Shown: positions 8,151 through 16,745 of the stretch, in pieces
Numbering within the stretch: position 1 is the stretch's first letter
How the letters are laid out: the number at the start of each line of letters is the position of its first letter
Source: DATEOR01 sp046733475
Lineage (GTDB): Bacteria > Actinomycetota > Thermoleophilia > Gaiellales > Gaiellaceae
Direction: 5' to 3'
Assembly (NCBI GenBank): GCA_046733475.1
Contig: JBKPPF010000020.1
Location: forward strand, 1 to 64,000
DNA: 64,000 bases
Translations under genes and position numbers: made by a program
The notes under the pieces: model-generated
Database searches by the model: none
What the model saw: only the letters and a program-made list of their open reading frames with translations
Told to the model about the DNA's origin: nothing

Positions 8151-9347
8151 GTGGGCCTGACCGAGGCGGAGCTCGCCGAGCGCTCGGCCTGCCCGTTCGA
8201 GCGGATCGAGGATCTCGTAGCCCTTGGCATCCTCGTCCGCCGCGACGAGGACGGCCCGTTCTCTGCGAAGGACGTGCACCGCGTGCGTCTCATGAGGGCA
8301 TTCGAGGACGCCGGGATCGACCTCGATCTGATCGCCCGCGGCGTCGCGTCCGGGAAGCTCTCCTACGAGAACCTCGGGCTCTACCTGCCCGAGCCCGCCG
8401 CGCTCTCTTCGACGGTGGACGAGTTGGCCGCTGAGGTCGGTCGCTCGCCGGAGCTCATCGCCCGTCTTCTTCGCGAGTTCGGCGTCGCCCAGCCCGAGCC
8501 CGACGGACGGCTGCGCGAGGACGAGGTCGCCACCCTGAGAGAGCTGCTCGAGGTCTGGGCAGCCGCCGACGACGATGAGCTCGCACGCCTGGCCCGCGTC
8601 TACGGGCAGAACATCCTCAAGGTCGTTTCATCGGATCTCGAGCTCGCGGGGGCGACCATCTTCGCCCGCCTGCGGCAGCAGGGCTACACGGACGAGGAGA
8701 TGCGCGACGTCGCCGGCGCGGTGGGGCTTCGCCTCATGAACCTCGGCGAGCAGCTGATGCTCTGGCTGCGCGGGCGGCACCTCGAGCACGAGATCCTCGC
8801 CGTGACCGTGCAGACCACGGAGGACTACCTGCAGGAGCTCGGCCTCGCGCCGAAGCGCACGCCCAGTCCTCCCGCGATCGCCTTTCTCGATTTGACGGGG
8901 TACACGGCGCTGACCGAGGAGCGCGGCGACGAGGCCGGCGCGGACCTGGCCGAGCGCCTCGCGACGCTGGTGCACGAGGCGGCCCAGCCGCACGGGGGAA
9001 ACCCGGTGAAATGGCTCGGCGACGGCGTCATGTTCCACTTCGACGACCCCAGCGCGGCCGTCCTGACCGGGCTCGACCTCGTCGAGCAGACGCCGGCCGC
9101 GGTGGACGTGCGCGCCCGCGTCGGCATCAACGCCGGCAACGTGATCTTCCGCGACGGCGACTACTTCGGGCGGACGGTGAACGTCGCCTCGCGAATAGCC
9201 GACTACGCGCGGCCGGGCGAGGTGCTCGTCAGCGGCGAGGTCAAGGAGCATTGGCACGGCGACGGTGTGCGGTTCGACGAGCTCGGGCCGGTGGCCTTGA
9301 AGGGTGTAAAGGAGGAGCTCGCGCTCTACGCGGCGTCGCGTGTGTGA
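8151..9347 (+). CDS. Class III adenylate/guanylate cyclase with N-terminal regulatory domain
   Basis: This 398-residue protein begins at a GTG four bases after the previous stop. Residues 1-60 resemble a MerR-like helix-turn-helix (TEAELAERSACPFERIEDLV, then KDVHRVRLMRAFEDAGIDL). About 60-235 is an all-helical region like the pH-sensing regulatory domain of mycobacterial Rv1264-type cyclases. The catalytic domain follows, with Asp247 in FLDLTGYTAL and Asp291 in KWLGDGVMFHF as metal ligands and VGINAGNVI/NVASRIADYA later. The protein probably makes cAMP in response to an internal signal. It is one of several cyclase genes in this 14 kb stretch. Confidence 0.88.
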   Translation: MGLTEAELAERSACPFERIEDLVALGILVRRDEDGPFSAKDVHRVRLMRAFEDAGIDLDLIARGVASGKLSYENLGLYLPEPAALSSTVDELAAEVGRSPELIARLLREFGVAQPEPDGRLREDEVATLRELLEVWAAADDDELARLARVYGQNILKVVSSDLELAGATIFARLRQQGYTDEEMRDVAGAVGLRLMNLGEQLMLWLRGRHLEHEILAVTVQTTEDYLQELGLAPKRTPSPPAIAFLDLTGYTALTEERGDEAGADLAERLATLVHEAAQPHGGNPVKWLGDGVMFHFDDPSAAVLTGLDLVEQTPAAVDVRARVGINAGNVIFRDGDYFGRTVNVASRIADYARPGEVLVSGEVKEHWHGDGVRFDELGPVALKGVKEELALYAASRV

Positions 9348-9374
9348 TCTGAGTTAGCCTGCCTGAAGGAGATC

Positions 9375-10832
9375 GTGCGAGCCGTCCGCGCAATCTTTTC
9401 TCGCCTGGCGAGCCTCTTTCGCTCGCTCGTCGGGCGAACGCCCGAGGCGCCCTCGGGCTTCGTCGAGATCGAGCTCGGCGACTCGATCGAGGCCCTCGAC
9501 GAGATCGAGCACATCGTCGTGCTCATGCTCGAGAATCGTTCGTTCGACCACATGCTCGGCTACCTCTCCCTCGGGCCGGGCGGGCTCGAGGTGGACGGCC
9601 TTCAGGCGGGAATGGCGAACGAGTACGCGGGCCACTCGTATCCGGTCTTCAGGCTCGAGAAGACCGCGTTCACGAAGGCGCAAGATCCCTGTCACTCGGG
9701 CGAATGCGTCGACCGGCAGGTCGCCGCCGGAAACGGCGGTTTTGCGACCGACTACATCGAGACCCGGGCGGATCCGGCTTCAGCCGAGCCCGTGGTCGTC
9801 ATGGGGTACTACGACGGTGAGCAGCTGCCGGTCTACGACTTCCTCGCAAGACGCTTCTGCGTCTGCGATCGCTGGTTCTGCTCTCTCAAGGGCGCGACCT
9901 TCCCGAACCGTCTCTATGCCGTGGCCGGCCGGGCAGCGGGAAGCCGCGACAACGCGAGCCCGCCTACCTACCACCTGCCGTCATTCGTCCGCCGGCTCGA
10001 CGCTGCGGGAGCTACCTGGAAGTGGTACACGCACGAGCTCTTCGCGACCATCTGGGCCATCGACCGCGACTACCTGCCGAAGACATTCGACAACGTGCGA
10101 CCGTTTTCGTCGCCCTTCTCGTCGGAGGACTTCTTCTCGGCCGCCAAGTCGGGTGCGCTCCCCGACGTCGCCTGGATCGACCCGAACTTCGTCGACGTCG
10201 GCGGCGCTGCCGGCTCGAACGACGACCATCCACCCTCGGACGTGCGCGCGGGTCAGGAGCTCGTTCTCCGCGTCCTGAACGCGCTCGTCCAGAGCCCTGC
10301 GTGGGAGAAGACGCTCCTCGTCCTCACGTACGACGAGCACGGCGGCTTCTTCGACCACGTGGAGCCTCCGGCCGCCGAAGACGATGACCCACGGCCCGAG
10401 TTTCACTCGTACGGCCCGAGGGTGCCAACGATCGTCGTCTCGCCTCGGGTGCGGCCAGGCGCCTCGCACGAGCTCTTCGACCACACATCGATCATCAAGA
10501 CGTGCCTTGCGCGCTTCTGCCGCCGGGAGGGCGGCTTGATCCCCGACATGGGTGCGCGCATGAATGCGGCGAACCACCTCGGCGTGCTCCTGGAAAAGGA
10601 CGTCCAGGTCGCCCGCCCGGGGGACGCGGCCCTCGGTGGGCTCGCCGCTGAGCTCGGCCGTTGGCGCGCGGAGTCGCTGCAGGAGGAGGTCGCCGTACAG
10701 AAGCGCACCGTGCCGCCGGATCCCGCAGCCCTAACCGACTTTCAAGAGGACTACATGGCCGCGCGGGAGGCCGTGCTCGACTCGATGACGCCGGCAGAGC
10801 GCGCGGAGGCGTCGAAAGCGCTCGGGATGTAG
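9375..10832 (+). CDS. Phospholipase-C/acid-phosphatase-type phosphoesterase
   Basis: The 485-residue protein belongs to the bacterial phosphoesterase family of phospholipase C and AcpA-like acid phosphatases. It has the metal-site motif VVLMLENRSFDHMLGYLS (about 48-65), then GSNDDHPPSDVRAGQ and the TYDEHGGFFDHVEPP motif, then a GPRVPTIVVSPRV segment. The N-terminus RAVRAIFSRLASLFRSLV is amphipathic and is not a clear Sec or Tat signal, which is unusual because most relatives are exported. The substrate could be phospholipids or other phosphate esters. An AAGGAG (9366-9371) sits close before the GTG. Confidence 0.88.
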   Translation: MRAVRAIFSRLASLFRSLVGRTPEAPSGFVEIELGDSIEALDEIEHIVVLMLENRSFDHMLGYLSLGPGGLEVDGLQAGMANEYAGHSYPVFRLEKTAFTKAQDPCHSGECVDRQVAAGNGGFATDYIETRADPASAEPVVVMGYYDGEQLPVYDFLARRFCVCDRWFCSLKGATFPNRLYAVAGRAAGSRDNASPPTYHLPSFVRRLDAAGATWKWYTHELFATIWAIDRDYLPKTFDNVRPFSSPFSSEDFFSAAKSGALPDVAWIDPNFVDVGGAAGSNDDHPPSDVRAGQELVLRVLNALVQSPAWEKTLLVLTYDEHGGFFDHVEPPAAEDDDPRPEFHSYGPRVPTIVVSPRVRPGASHELFDHTSIIKTCLARFCRREGGLIPDMGARMNAANHLGVLLEKDVQVARPGDAALGGLAAELGRWRAESLQEEVAVQKRTVPPDPAALTDFQEDYMAAREAVLDSMTPAERAEASKALGM

Positions 10833-10905
10833 CCCTGATCTCGCCCGGGAGCTGGACACGGTAGGGTGGTCGCGCCAAACGCTGGAAGGGGGAAACATAC
10901 GCGTC

Positions 10906-11715
10906 ATGCCAAGCGCCGCGAAGCTCTTGGCGGCTGCCACGACACTCGCGGTTCTGCTCCTCGCCGCCCGGCAGGTGCCGTGATCGATGGGACTTCGGAC
11001 ACGGCCAACACGTACGCGAACGTCGGCGTGCTGCAGCTGAATGTCGATGGCGAGTGGTTCGATTTCTGTTCGGGGACACTCGTCCGCGGTGACGTGGTTT
11101 TCTCACCGCGGCGCACTGCACCGATTTTCTCGTCGAAGAAGGGTCTGACGGATTCGATCCGGACGACCTGAGGATCTCCTTCGATCCCGAGGGGGACGCG
11201 CCCTACTACACCATCGACCACATCGTCGTCCACCCGGACTGGTTCACGGCGGGGCCCTGTTTCGGCAACTCGAAGCATGCCTGTCTGGCGCCTCCGGCCG
11301 AGGACATCGCGCTCGTCTTTCTTACCGAGTCGGTCGACGGCGTGACGCCGGCGCCCATCGCGGAGGAGGGCTATCTCGACACGCTAGACCTCAAGAGTGA
11401 GACGTTCACCGTCGTCGGATACGGCACCGATGCATTCATCACCGGTAGCGCTGGGTCGCCGAAGGCGATCACGGTCTTCGACGGGATTCGAAGTTAGCGC
11501 GACGTGACCTCGATCGCGGCTCAGGATGCCTTCCCGGACCGGTTCCTGAAGATCACCGCGGGCTTGTGTTTCGGGGATTCCGGCGGGCCGCTGTCCACGG
11601 CGACACCATCGTCGCGCTGAACACGTGGACGTTCAGCTATCGCTGTGCGGGGCCGAACCTGGAGTATCGGCTCGATTCGGCGGTCGCCCAGGACTTCCTG
11701 GCCACCTACCTGTAA
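10906..11715 (+). pseudogene. Secreted trypsin-like serine protease, broken
   Basis: Four or more frame changes or stops interrupt a single S1 (chymotrypsin-fold) protease. The ATG at 10906, with a GGAAGGGGG upstream, starts a signal peptide (MPSAAKLLAAATTLAVLLLA). The frame changes near 10970, giving GTSDTANTYANVGVLQLNVD. It changes again near 11100 at a TTTT run, giving LTAAHCTDFLVEE with the catalytic His. AEDIALVFLTESVDG holds the catalytic Asp, an in-frame TAG follows near 11495, and LCFGDSGGPL holds the catalytic Ser. One more shift near 11590 leads to GDTIVALNTWTFSYRC and the TAA at 11713. All three catalytic motifs survive, so the loss is recent or an assembly artefact. Confidence 0.8.
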
Positions 11716-11746
11716 GCGAAGGAGACGTAGCTGCCCGGGCGGATCT

Positions 11747-11766
11747 CGAGCTGCCCGGGCAGCTCG
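11747..11766. repeat. Perfect 20-base palindrome
   Basis: CGAGCTGCCCGGGCAGCTCG is fully self-complementary. A 12-base part (AGCTGCCCGGGC) is also repeated directly at 11729-11740. It lies between the ends of the converging trypsin and propeller genes. It may act as a bidirectional transcription end or a protein site. No T-run follows directly. Confidence 0.5.
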
Positions 11767-11820
11767 CTCTTCTAGGTTGCTGCTCATCTCCGACTTGACG
11801 GTGCGGGCGCCGCCGAGGAC

Positions 11821-12771
11821 CTATGCGGCCATGGCGACGACGTTCGTGAGGCCGTCGGCCTGGAGCAGTCGCCAGCTGTCCCCCTGGTCCGCGCTCTCGA
11901 AGAGGCGGCCGTCCTGGAGCGCTGCTATGAGGCCCTCGTCGGTCACCGCGAGCGCGTAGGGGATCGTCTCCAGCGGCCGCGGGAGCCCGAGGTCGAGCTC
12001 CTCCCAGGGACCTTGGCCGCGCCAGCGATAGAGCGCCGCTTGGGCCGACGGGCGAGAGCCGTGCGCGTGGAAGGGGCCGGGTGCAGCGGAGACGAACCAG
12101 CAGTCGGGATCAGCCGGGTCGACCGCCAGCGCCCACGTGTAGTGGCGGTCGCGACCGTCGTCGACCCCCTCCCAGCTTTCGCCGTTGTCGCGGCTCCAGG
12201 CCGAGCCGCCGCCCGCAGCCTCGTAGGCGCGCCCCGGCTCCGTCGGGTGCCAGGCGAGCGAATGGACGTCGCGCTGGGCGCCGGGGCGATGGTCTTCCCA
12301 GGTCGCTCCGCCGTCAGACGTGCGCATGAGGCCGCCTAGCTCGATGCCGGCGAGGACGACCTCGGCCTCGTGCGGACTCGGTGCGATCCAGCGGACGTGG
12401 GACGTCCACGGGCGCGGCGGGAAGCTCCAGGTCGGAGCGGACGGAAGCTCTCGGAGCGCGGAGAGCTCCTCCCAGGAACGATTTCGGCGGACCCAGAGCG
12501 CGCTCGGCTCGCAGCCCGCGTAGGCAGCGCCATCCGCGGGGCTGTAGGCGACTGAGAAGATGTCTCTGGCCGGCAGGGCGGCGTCTCGCCAGGTCGTGCC
12601 GCCGTCCTCGCTCTCGAAAACTCCTCCTCCGCGGCAGCCAGCGAGGGCACGGCTGGGATTCTGAGGGTCGACGGCGACGCACTGCGCGCCGGGCTCCTCG
12701 AGGACGGTCTCCGCCCGCCCGTCGGCAACCCGCACAACGGCGTCGCCGGTGGCGACGAAGAGCGGCGTCAC
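11821..12771 (-). CDS. Beta-propeller (BNR/sialidase-like repeat) protein
   Basis: The 316-residue protein is made of repeated beta-propeller blades. Asp-box (BNR) motifs are visible as SEDGGTTWRDA, TSDGGATWEDH, SRDNGESWEGV and SADQGDSWRLL, each following strands of the form VFES or LMRT. No signal peptide is seen, so it may be cytoplasmic. Relatives include exo-sialidase-like and Vps10-like propellers; no catalytic residues can be assigned, so enzyme activity is uncertain. The GTG start overlaps the TGA of the upstream gene by four bases, which makes a two-gene operon with the small hypothetical protein. Confidence 0.85.
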   Translation of the reverse strand: MTPLFVATGDAVVRVADGRAETVLEEPGAQCVAVDPQNPSRALAGCRGGGVFESEDGGTTWRDAALPARDIFSVAYSPADGAAYAGCEPSALWVRRNRSWEELSALRELPSAPTWSFPPRPWTSHVRWIAPSPHEAEVVLAGIELGGLMRTSDGGATWEDHRPGAQRDVHSLAWHPTEPGRAYEAAGGGSAWSRDNGESWEGVDDGRDRHYTWALAVDPADPDCWFVSAAPGPFHAHGSRPSAQAALYRWRGQGPWEELDLGLPRPLETIPYALAVTDEGLIAALQDGRLFESADQGDSWRLLQADGLTNVVAMAA

Positions 12772-13076
12772 CTCTCCGCGACGAGGCCGGGGTAGCGTCC
12801 GGCGTCGAACTCGCGGACGAAGTCACCGAGACCGTGGTCGAACGAGAACCTGCGGCCGTGCGCCCGCCGGTAGTCGACCACGAGCACGCCGAGATCCTCA
12901 AAGGCGCGCTCGAGGACGCAGTCGCCCCCGTCCCAGGCCGTGCAGGCGGAGGGAAGCGAGTAGAGGGGATCGGCGCCGCGGTCGGTGCGGATCCGGTTCA
13001 CGCGGCGAAGCACGTCGTCGAGCGGGCTCGACGGTGGGGCGGTGATCTCAGGCGTATCGCGAACCGGTGTCGCCAC
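12768..13076 (-). CDS. Small conserved hypothetical protein (copy 1 of a duplicated gene)
   Basis: The 102-residue protein begins at a GTG seven bases after a TAGACT box. It contains PSSPLDDVLRRVNRIRTDRG, then LPSACTAWDGGDCVLERAFE and DLGVLVVDYRRAHGRRFSFD. It has two cysteines and many charged residues, with no membrane segment. A damaged second copy lies at 20283-20588, and conservation between the copies follows the protein sequence, which supports this as a real gene. The function is unknown. It is translated with the propeller gene downstream (GTGA overlap). Confidence 0.75.
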   Translation of the reverse strand: MATPVRDTPEITAPPSSPLDDVLRRVNRIRTDRGADPLYSLPSACTAWDGGDCVLERAFEDLGVLVVDYRRAHGRRFSFDHGLGDFVREFDAGRYPGLVAER

Positions 13077-13089
13077 GCATCCGAGTCTA
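13077..13089 (-). promoter_or_regulatory. Leaderless -10 element before the small hypothetical gene
   Basis: On the minus strand TAGACT (13089-13084) sits seven bases before the GTG at 13076. The same hexamer and spacing occur in front of the duplicated copy at 20588, which supports its use. Confidence 0.55.
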
Positions 13090-13160
13090 CCGGGAGGTAT
13101 CCGGGCCCCGAAGGCGGGGATCATCGCCAAAGCCGGCGAGACCATCGCGGTCAGAGCGCC

Positions 13161-13172
13161 TACAGTCTGGGC
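13161..13172 (+). promoter_or_regulatory. Leaderless -10 element before the half cyclase
   Basis: TACAGT at 13161-13166 lies six bases before the ATG at 13173, with no ribosome binding site between. Confidence 0.45.
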
Positions 13173-13568
13173 ATGGTGGGCATTCCCGTGTTCGTCGAGG
13201 ATCACGCTGAGCGGATCGCCGACCTTGCGCTCGCCATGCAGCATTCGGTCGGTGGGCGCTCGTCCGGGCCCGCCCTCGGCCTGCGCATCGGGATCGACAC
13301 AGGCCCCGTGGTCGCCGGCGTCATCGGACGAAGCCGGTTCGGCTACGACCTGTGGGGAGACACGGTGAACACGGCGAGCCGCATGGAGTCGCACGCGTTG
13401 CCGGGGACGATCCAGGTCACTGAGCGCACGCGGGATCTTCTCGCTGATCGCTTCGAGCTCGAGCGGCGGGACGATGTGGACGTCAAGGGCAAGGGGCCGA
13501 TGACGACCTATGTTCTGCTGCACCGGCGAGCCGACACGCCAGACCTTCCACGGGCTTCGCGCGCGTGA
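13173..13568 (+). CDS. C-terminal half of a class III nucleotidyl cyclase domain
   Basis: The 131 residues correspond to the second half of a guanylate/adenylate cyclase domain: VEDHAERIADLALAMQ, LRIGIDTGPVVAGVIG, YDLWGDTVNTASRMES and KGKGPMTTYVLLHR. The first half, with both metal-binding aspartates, is missing and no trace of it was found upstream. It therefore cannot be catalytic alone. It may be a gene remnant or a regulatory partner. An ATG with a well-placed -10 box sits right at the break, so the fragment could still be expressed. It is followed by a full cyclase-ATPase gene on the same strand. Confidence 0.65.
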   Translation: MVGIPVFVEDHAERIADLALAMQHSVGGRSSGPALGLRIGIDTGPVVAGVIGRSRFGYDLWGDTVNTASRMESHALPGTIQVTERTRDLLADRFELERRDDVDVKGKGPMTTYVLLHRRADTPDLPRASRA

Positions 13569-13644
13569 GCGAAGGGAAGTAGCACCGAGGACGTCGCAGG
13601 CGGCCGTTGTGCTCGCCCCTCCTCCGCTCTAGCCTCTGCTCGGG

Positions 13645-16600
13645 ATGATCTGTCCGAGCTGCGGTCACGAAAACCCTGCTGACGCGAAGTTCTGCAGCGA
13701 ATGCGGCGCGCCGCTTGCCGCTGCGGCTCCCGCGACCGAGCAGCGCAAGGTCGTCACCGTTGTCTTCTCGGATGTGACCGGATCGACGGCGCTCGGGGAG
13801 CGCCTCGACCCCGAGAGTCTCCGCCGGGTGCTCGCGCGGTACTTCGAGCTCGCGAGCCAGGTCGTCGAACGCCACGGAGGAGTTGTCGAGAAGTTCATCG
13901 GCGACGCCGTCATGGCCGTGTTCGGCGTTCCCCTGGTGCACGAGGACGACGCCCTGCGCGCGGTGCGCGCAGCGGCGGAGCTCCGTGAGGCACTCGAGGC
14001 GCTGAACGCCGAGCTCGAGCGGGACTACGCGACGAGTCTCTCCGTGCGCATCGGGGTGAACACGGGCGAGGTCGTGACCGGCACCGAGGAGCGCCTCGCG
14101 ACAGGAGACGCGGTAAACGTCGCCGCGCGCCTTGAACAGGCTGCGCGGCCCGGGGATATCCTCGTCGGCGCGGACACGGTCGGGCTCGTCCGAGACGCCG
14201 TCACGGTGGAGGCGGTTCCTCCGCTGGACGCGAAGGGGAAATCGGAGCCCGTGCCCGCATACCGTCTCCTCTCGCTGGATACGGAGTCGCCGGCGTTCGT
14301 CCGCCGAGGGGACGTCGCCATGGTCGGCCGAGACCGCCAGCTGAAGCTCCTCCGCGACGCCTTCGACAACGTCGCCAGCGAGCGCTCCTGCGCTCTCTTC
14401 ACCGTCCTGGGCCCGGCGGGCGTCGGGAAGTCGCGGCTGATCTCAGAGTTCCTGAGGGTGATCGACGGGGCGACGGTCGTGCGCGGCCGGTGTCTTTCCT
14501 ACGGCGACGGGATCACCTACTGGCCGGTCGTCGAGGTCGTCAAGCAGATCCCGGACGCGAACACCCTCGTCGAGCCCGCCGCCTGGAAGGCCCTCGAGGC
14601 CATGCTCGGAGAAGGAGACGGGACGGCGACGCCAGACGAGATCGCGTGGGCGTTCCGCAAGCTCCTCGAAGGGAAGGCGGCGCAGGAAGCGCTCCTCTGC
14701 ATCTTCGACGACATCCAGTGGGGCGAGGAGACCTTCCTCGAGCTGATCGAGCACATCGCCGATCTCTCGCGGGGCGCTCCCATCCTTCTCCTCTGCATGG
14801 CGCGTCCGGAGCTGCTCGATCGCCGGCCGGCCTGGGCCGGCGGCAAGCTGAACGCGACGACCGTCTCTCTCGAGCCGCTCTCGGAGGCCGAAACGGATGA
14901 GCTGATCGCCGGACTGCTCGAAGGCTCCGCTCTCGAGGAAGGACTGCAGACGAGAATCCGCCGCGCGGCCGGGGGCAACCCGCTCTACCTCGAGGAGATG
15001 CTCGCGTTCATCGGCCGGTCGTCGAACGGCGATGAGATCGAGATTCCGCCGACGATTCAGGCACTGCTGGCCGCACGGCTCGACCAGCTCGATCCCTCAG
15101 AGCGCCATGTGCTCGAACGTGGCTCGGTCGAGGGAGAGGTCTTCCACCGGGGCGGCGTTGCAGCGCTCGTCCAGGACAAGACGTCCGTTGACGGCCGGCT
15201 CGTCTCTCTGGTGCGCAAGGACCTCGTCCGCCCGGAGCACGCGCAGCTGACGGGCGAGGACGGCTACCGCTTCCGGCACCTCCTGATTCGGGACGCTGCG
15301 TACGAAGCGTTGCCCAAGGCGACCCGCGCGGAGCTGCACGAGCGGTTCGCCGCCTGGCTGGAAGGACGCGGCACGGAGTTGGTCGAGCTCGATGAGATCG
15401 TCGGCTACCACCTGGAGCAGGCGTTCAGCTACAGAGGGGAGCTCGGACCGCTGACTGTCAGCGACCGGACTTCGGGCGGCCATGCCGGGGAGCTCCTTGC
15501 GCGTGCCGGACGGAAAGCGCTCGAGCGGGGTGACCGGCGAGCGGCTGCCAACCTGCTCGAGCGCGCCGCTGCGCTCTTCCCTGAGGACGCCCCGGAGCGT
15601 GTCCGAGCGCTCATCGACACCGGACGGGTCCTCCTCGAGGCAGGCGACGACTACCAGGGCTCGCACAGCGCCCTCGAACGCGCCCTAGCGGGGGCCGAAG
15701 CTCTCGAGCGCGAGGATCTCCTGGTTCGCGCCCGCATCGAGCTCTCGTTCCACGCGATGCTCGTGACCCCCGACTTCGACAACGATGAGTTTGAAGCGTT
15801 GTCGCGACGCGCGATCGGGGTGCTCGAGCGCATGGGCGACGAGGAGGGTCTCTCGCGGGCGTGGTTCGCGGTCGGCCTCAGCAGGTGGGCCGGGGCAATG
15901 TGGGATTCGATGCGCGAGCCGCTGCTCCGGTCGATCGAGCACGCTCGGCGGGCCGGCAACAAGAGCATCGAGCACGATGTGCTCGGCATGCTCCTCGGAA
16001 CGATTCTCTTCGGAAGCACGCCCGCCGCGGAGGGAATCACCGAGACGCGCGAGATACGTGAGCAGCATTTGGACAGCCTGGAAGTCCAGGCTTGGACGAA
16101 CCGGGTGATGGGGTCGCTCATCGCGCTACAAGGGGACGAGGACACGGGGCGAGAGATGTTGGAGGAGGCCCGGGCCATCTTCGCCGAGCTGGGCCACAAC
16201 GAGGCGCTCGCAGTCCACTCGTTCTCGATGGCGCCGCTAGAGCTTCGGGCTGGCGATCCGGATGCGGCGGAACGCGAGGTACGGGCTGGGCTGGAGATCC
16301 TGGAGGGAACGGGTGAGCGCGCGCGCGCCGGACACCTAGCCGCCGTGCTGGCCGGCGTCCTCGTCGAGCAGGGTCGACTGGACGAGGCCGACGAATACCT
16401 CGCGGTGGCACGGGAGACCATCCCGAAGATCGACGTGAGCGGCCTCGCCCAGCTGAAGATCTCCACCGCCCGGGTCCTTGCCCGTCGCGGTGAACTCGAG
16501 GAGGCTGTTCGCCTCGCGGCGGAGGCAGGTGCGCTTATAGACCGCACGCAGGAGTTGCTCAACATGCCCGACTTCCTCATGTGGCAGGCCGAAGTGCTCG

Positions 16601-16734
16601 AGCTGGCGGGGCGGGTGGGGGACGCGAAGGCAGCAGTCACCAAGGCCGCCGATGCGGCGGCGCGCAAGGGAGCTGTCGTCGATGTCGCGCGGGCGACGGA
16701 GCGCCTGGCCGCCCTGGAGACATCCGAGCAATAG
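13645..16734 (+). CDS. Zinc-ribbon / class III cyclase / AAA-type ATPase / TPR protein
   Basis: The 1029-residue protein has four parts. A zinc ribbon comes first (Cys3, Cys6, Cys17, Cys20). A cyclase domain (about 35-210) has metal ligands Asp43 in VFSDVTGSTAL and Asp87 in KFIGDAVMAVFG, then RIGVNTGEVVTG. An AAA-type ATPase (about 225-560) has VLGPAGVGKSRLI as Walker A and LLCIFDDIQW as Walker B. The rest is a long TPR-like helical region. This is a known large signal-transduction architecture of actinobacteria and proteobacteria. It probably produces cAMP under control of ATP binding and TPR-bound partners. A TAGCCT box lies nine bases before the ATG. It is intact, unlike the paralog directly downstream. 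Confidence 0.9.
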   Translation: MICPSCGHENPADAKFCSECGAPLAAAAPATEQRKVVTVVFSDVTGSTALGERLDPESLRRVLARYFELASQVVERHGGVVEKFIGDAVMAVFGVPLVHEDDALRAVRAAAELREALEALNAELERDYATSLSVRIGVNTGEVVTGTEERLATGDAVNVAARLEQAARPGDILVGADTVGLVRDAVTVEAVPPLDAKGKSEPVPAYRLLSLDTESPAFVRRGDVAMVGRDRQLKLLRDAFDNVASERSCALFTVLGPAGVGKSRLISEFLRVIDGATVVRGRCLSYGDGITYWPVVEVVKQIPDANTLVEPAAWKALEAMLGEGDGTATPDEIAWAFRKLLEGKAAQEALLCIFDDIQWGEETFLELIEHIADLSRGAPILLLCMARPELLDRRPAWAGGKLNATTVSLEPLSEAETDELIAGLLEGSALEEGLQTRIRRAAGGNPLYLEEMLAFIGRSSNGDEIEIPPTIQALLAARLDQLDPSERHVLERGSVEGEVFHRGGVAALVQDKTSVDGRLVSLVRKDLVRPEHAQLTGEDGYRFRHLLIRDAAYEALPKATRAELHERFAAWLEGRGTELVELDEIVGYHLEQAFSYRGELGPLTVSDRTSGGHAGELLARAGRKALERGDRRAAANLLERAAALFPEDAPERVRALIDTGRVLLEAGDDYQGSHSALERALAGAEALEREDLLVRARIELSFHAMLVTPDFDNDEFEALSRRAIGVLERMGDEEGLSRAWFAVGLSRWAGAMWDSMREPLLRSIEHARRAGNKSIEHDVLGMLLGTILFGSTPAAEGITETREIREQHLDSLEVQAWTNRVMGSLIALQGDEDTGREMLEEARAIFAELGHNEALAVHSFSMAPLELRAGDPDAAEREVRAGLEILEGTGERARAGHLAAVLAGVLVEQGRLDEADEYLAVARETIPKIDVSGLAQLKISTARVLARRGELEEAVRLAAEAGALIDRTQELLNMPDFLMWQAEVLELAGRVGDAKAAVTKAADAAARKGAVVDVARATERLAALETSEQ

Positions 16735-16745
16735 GCGAGCACGAA

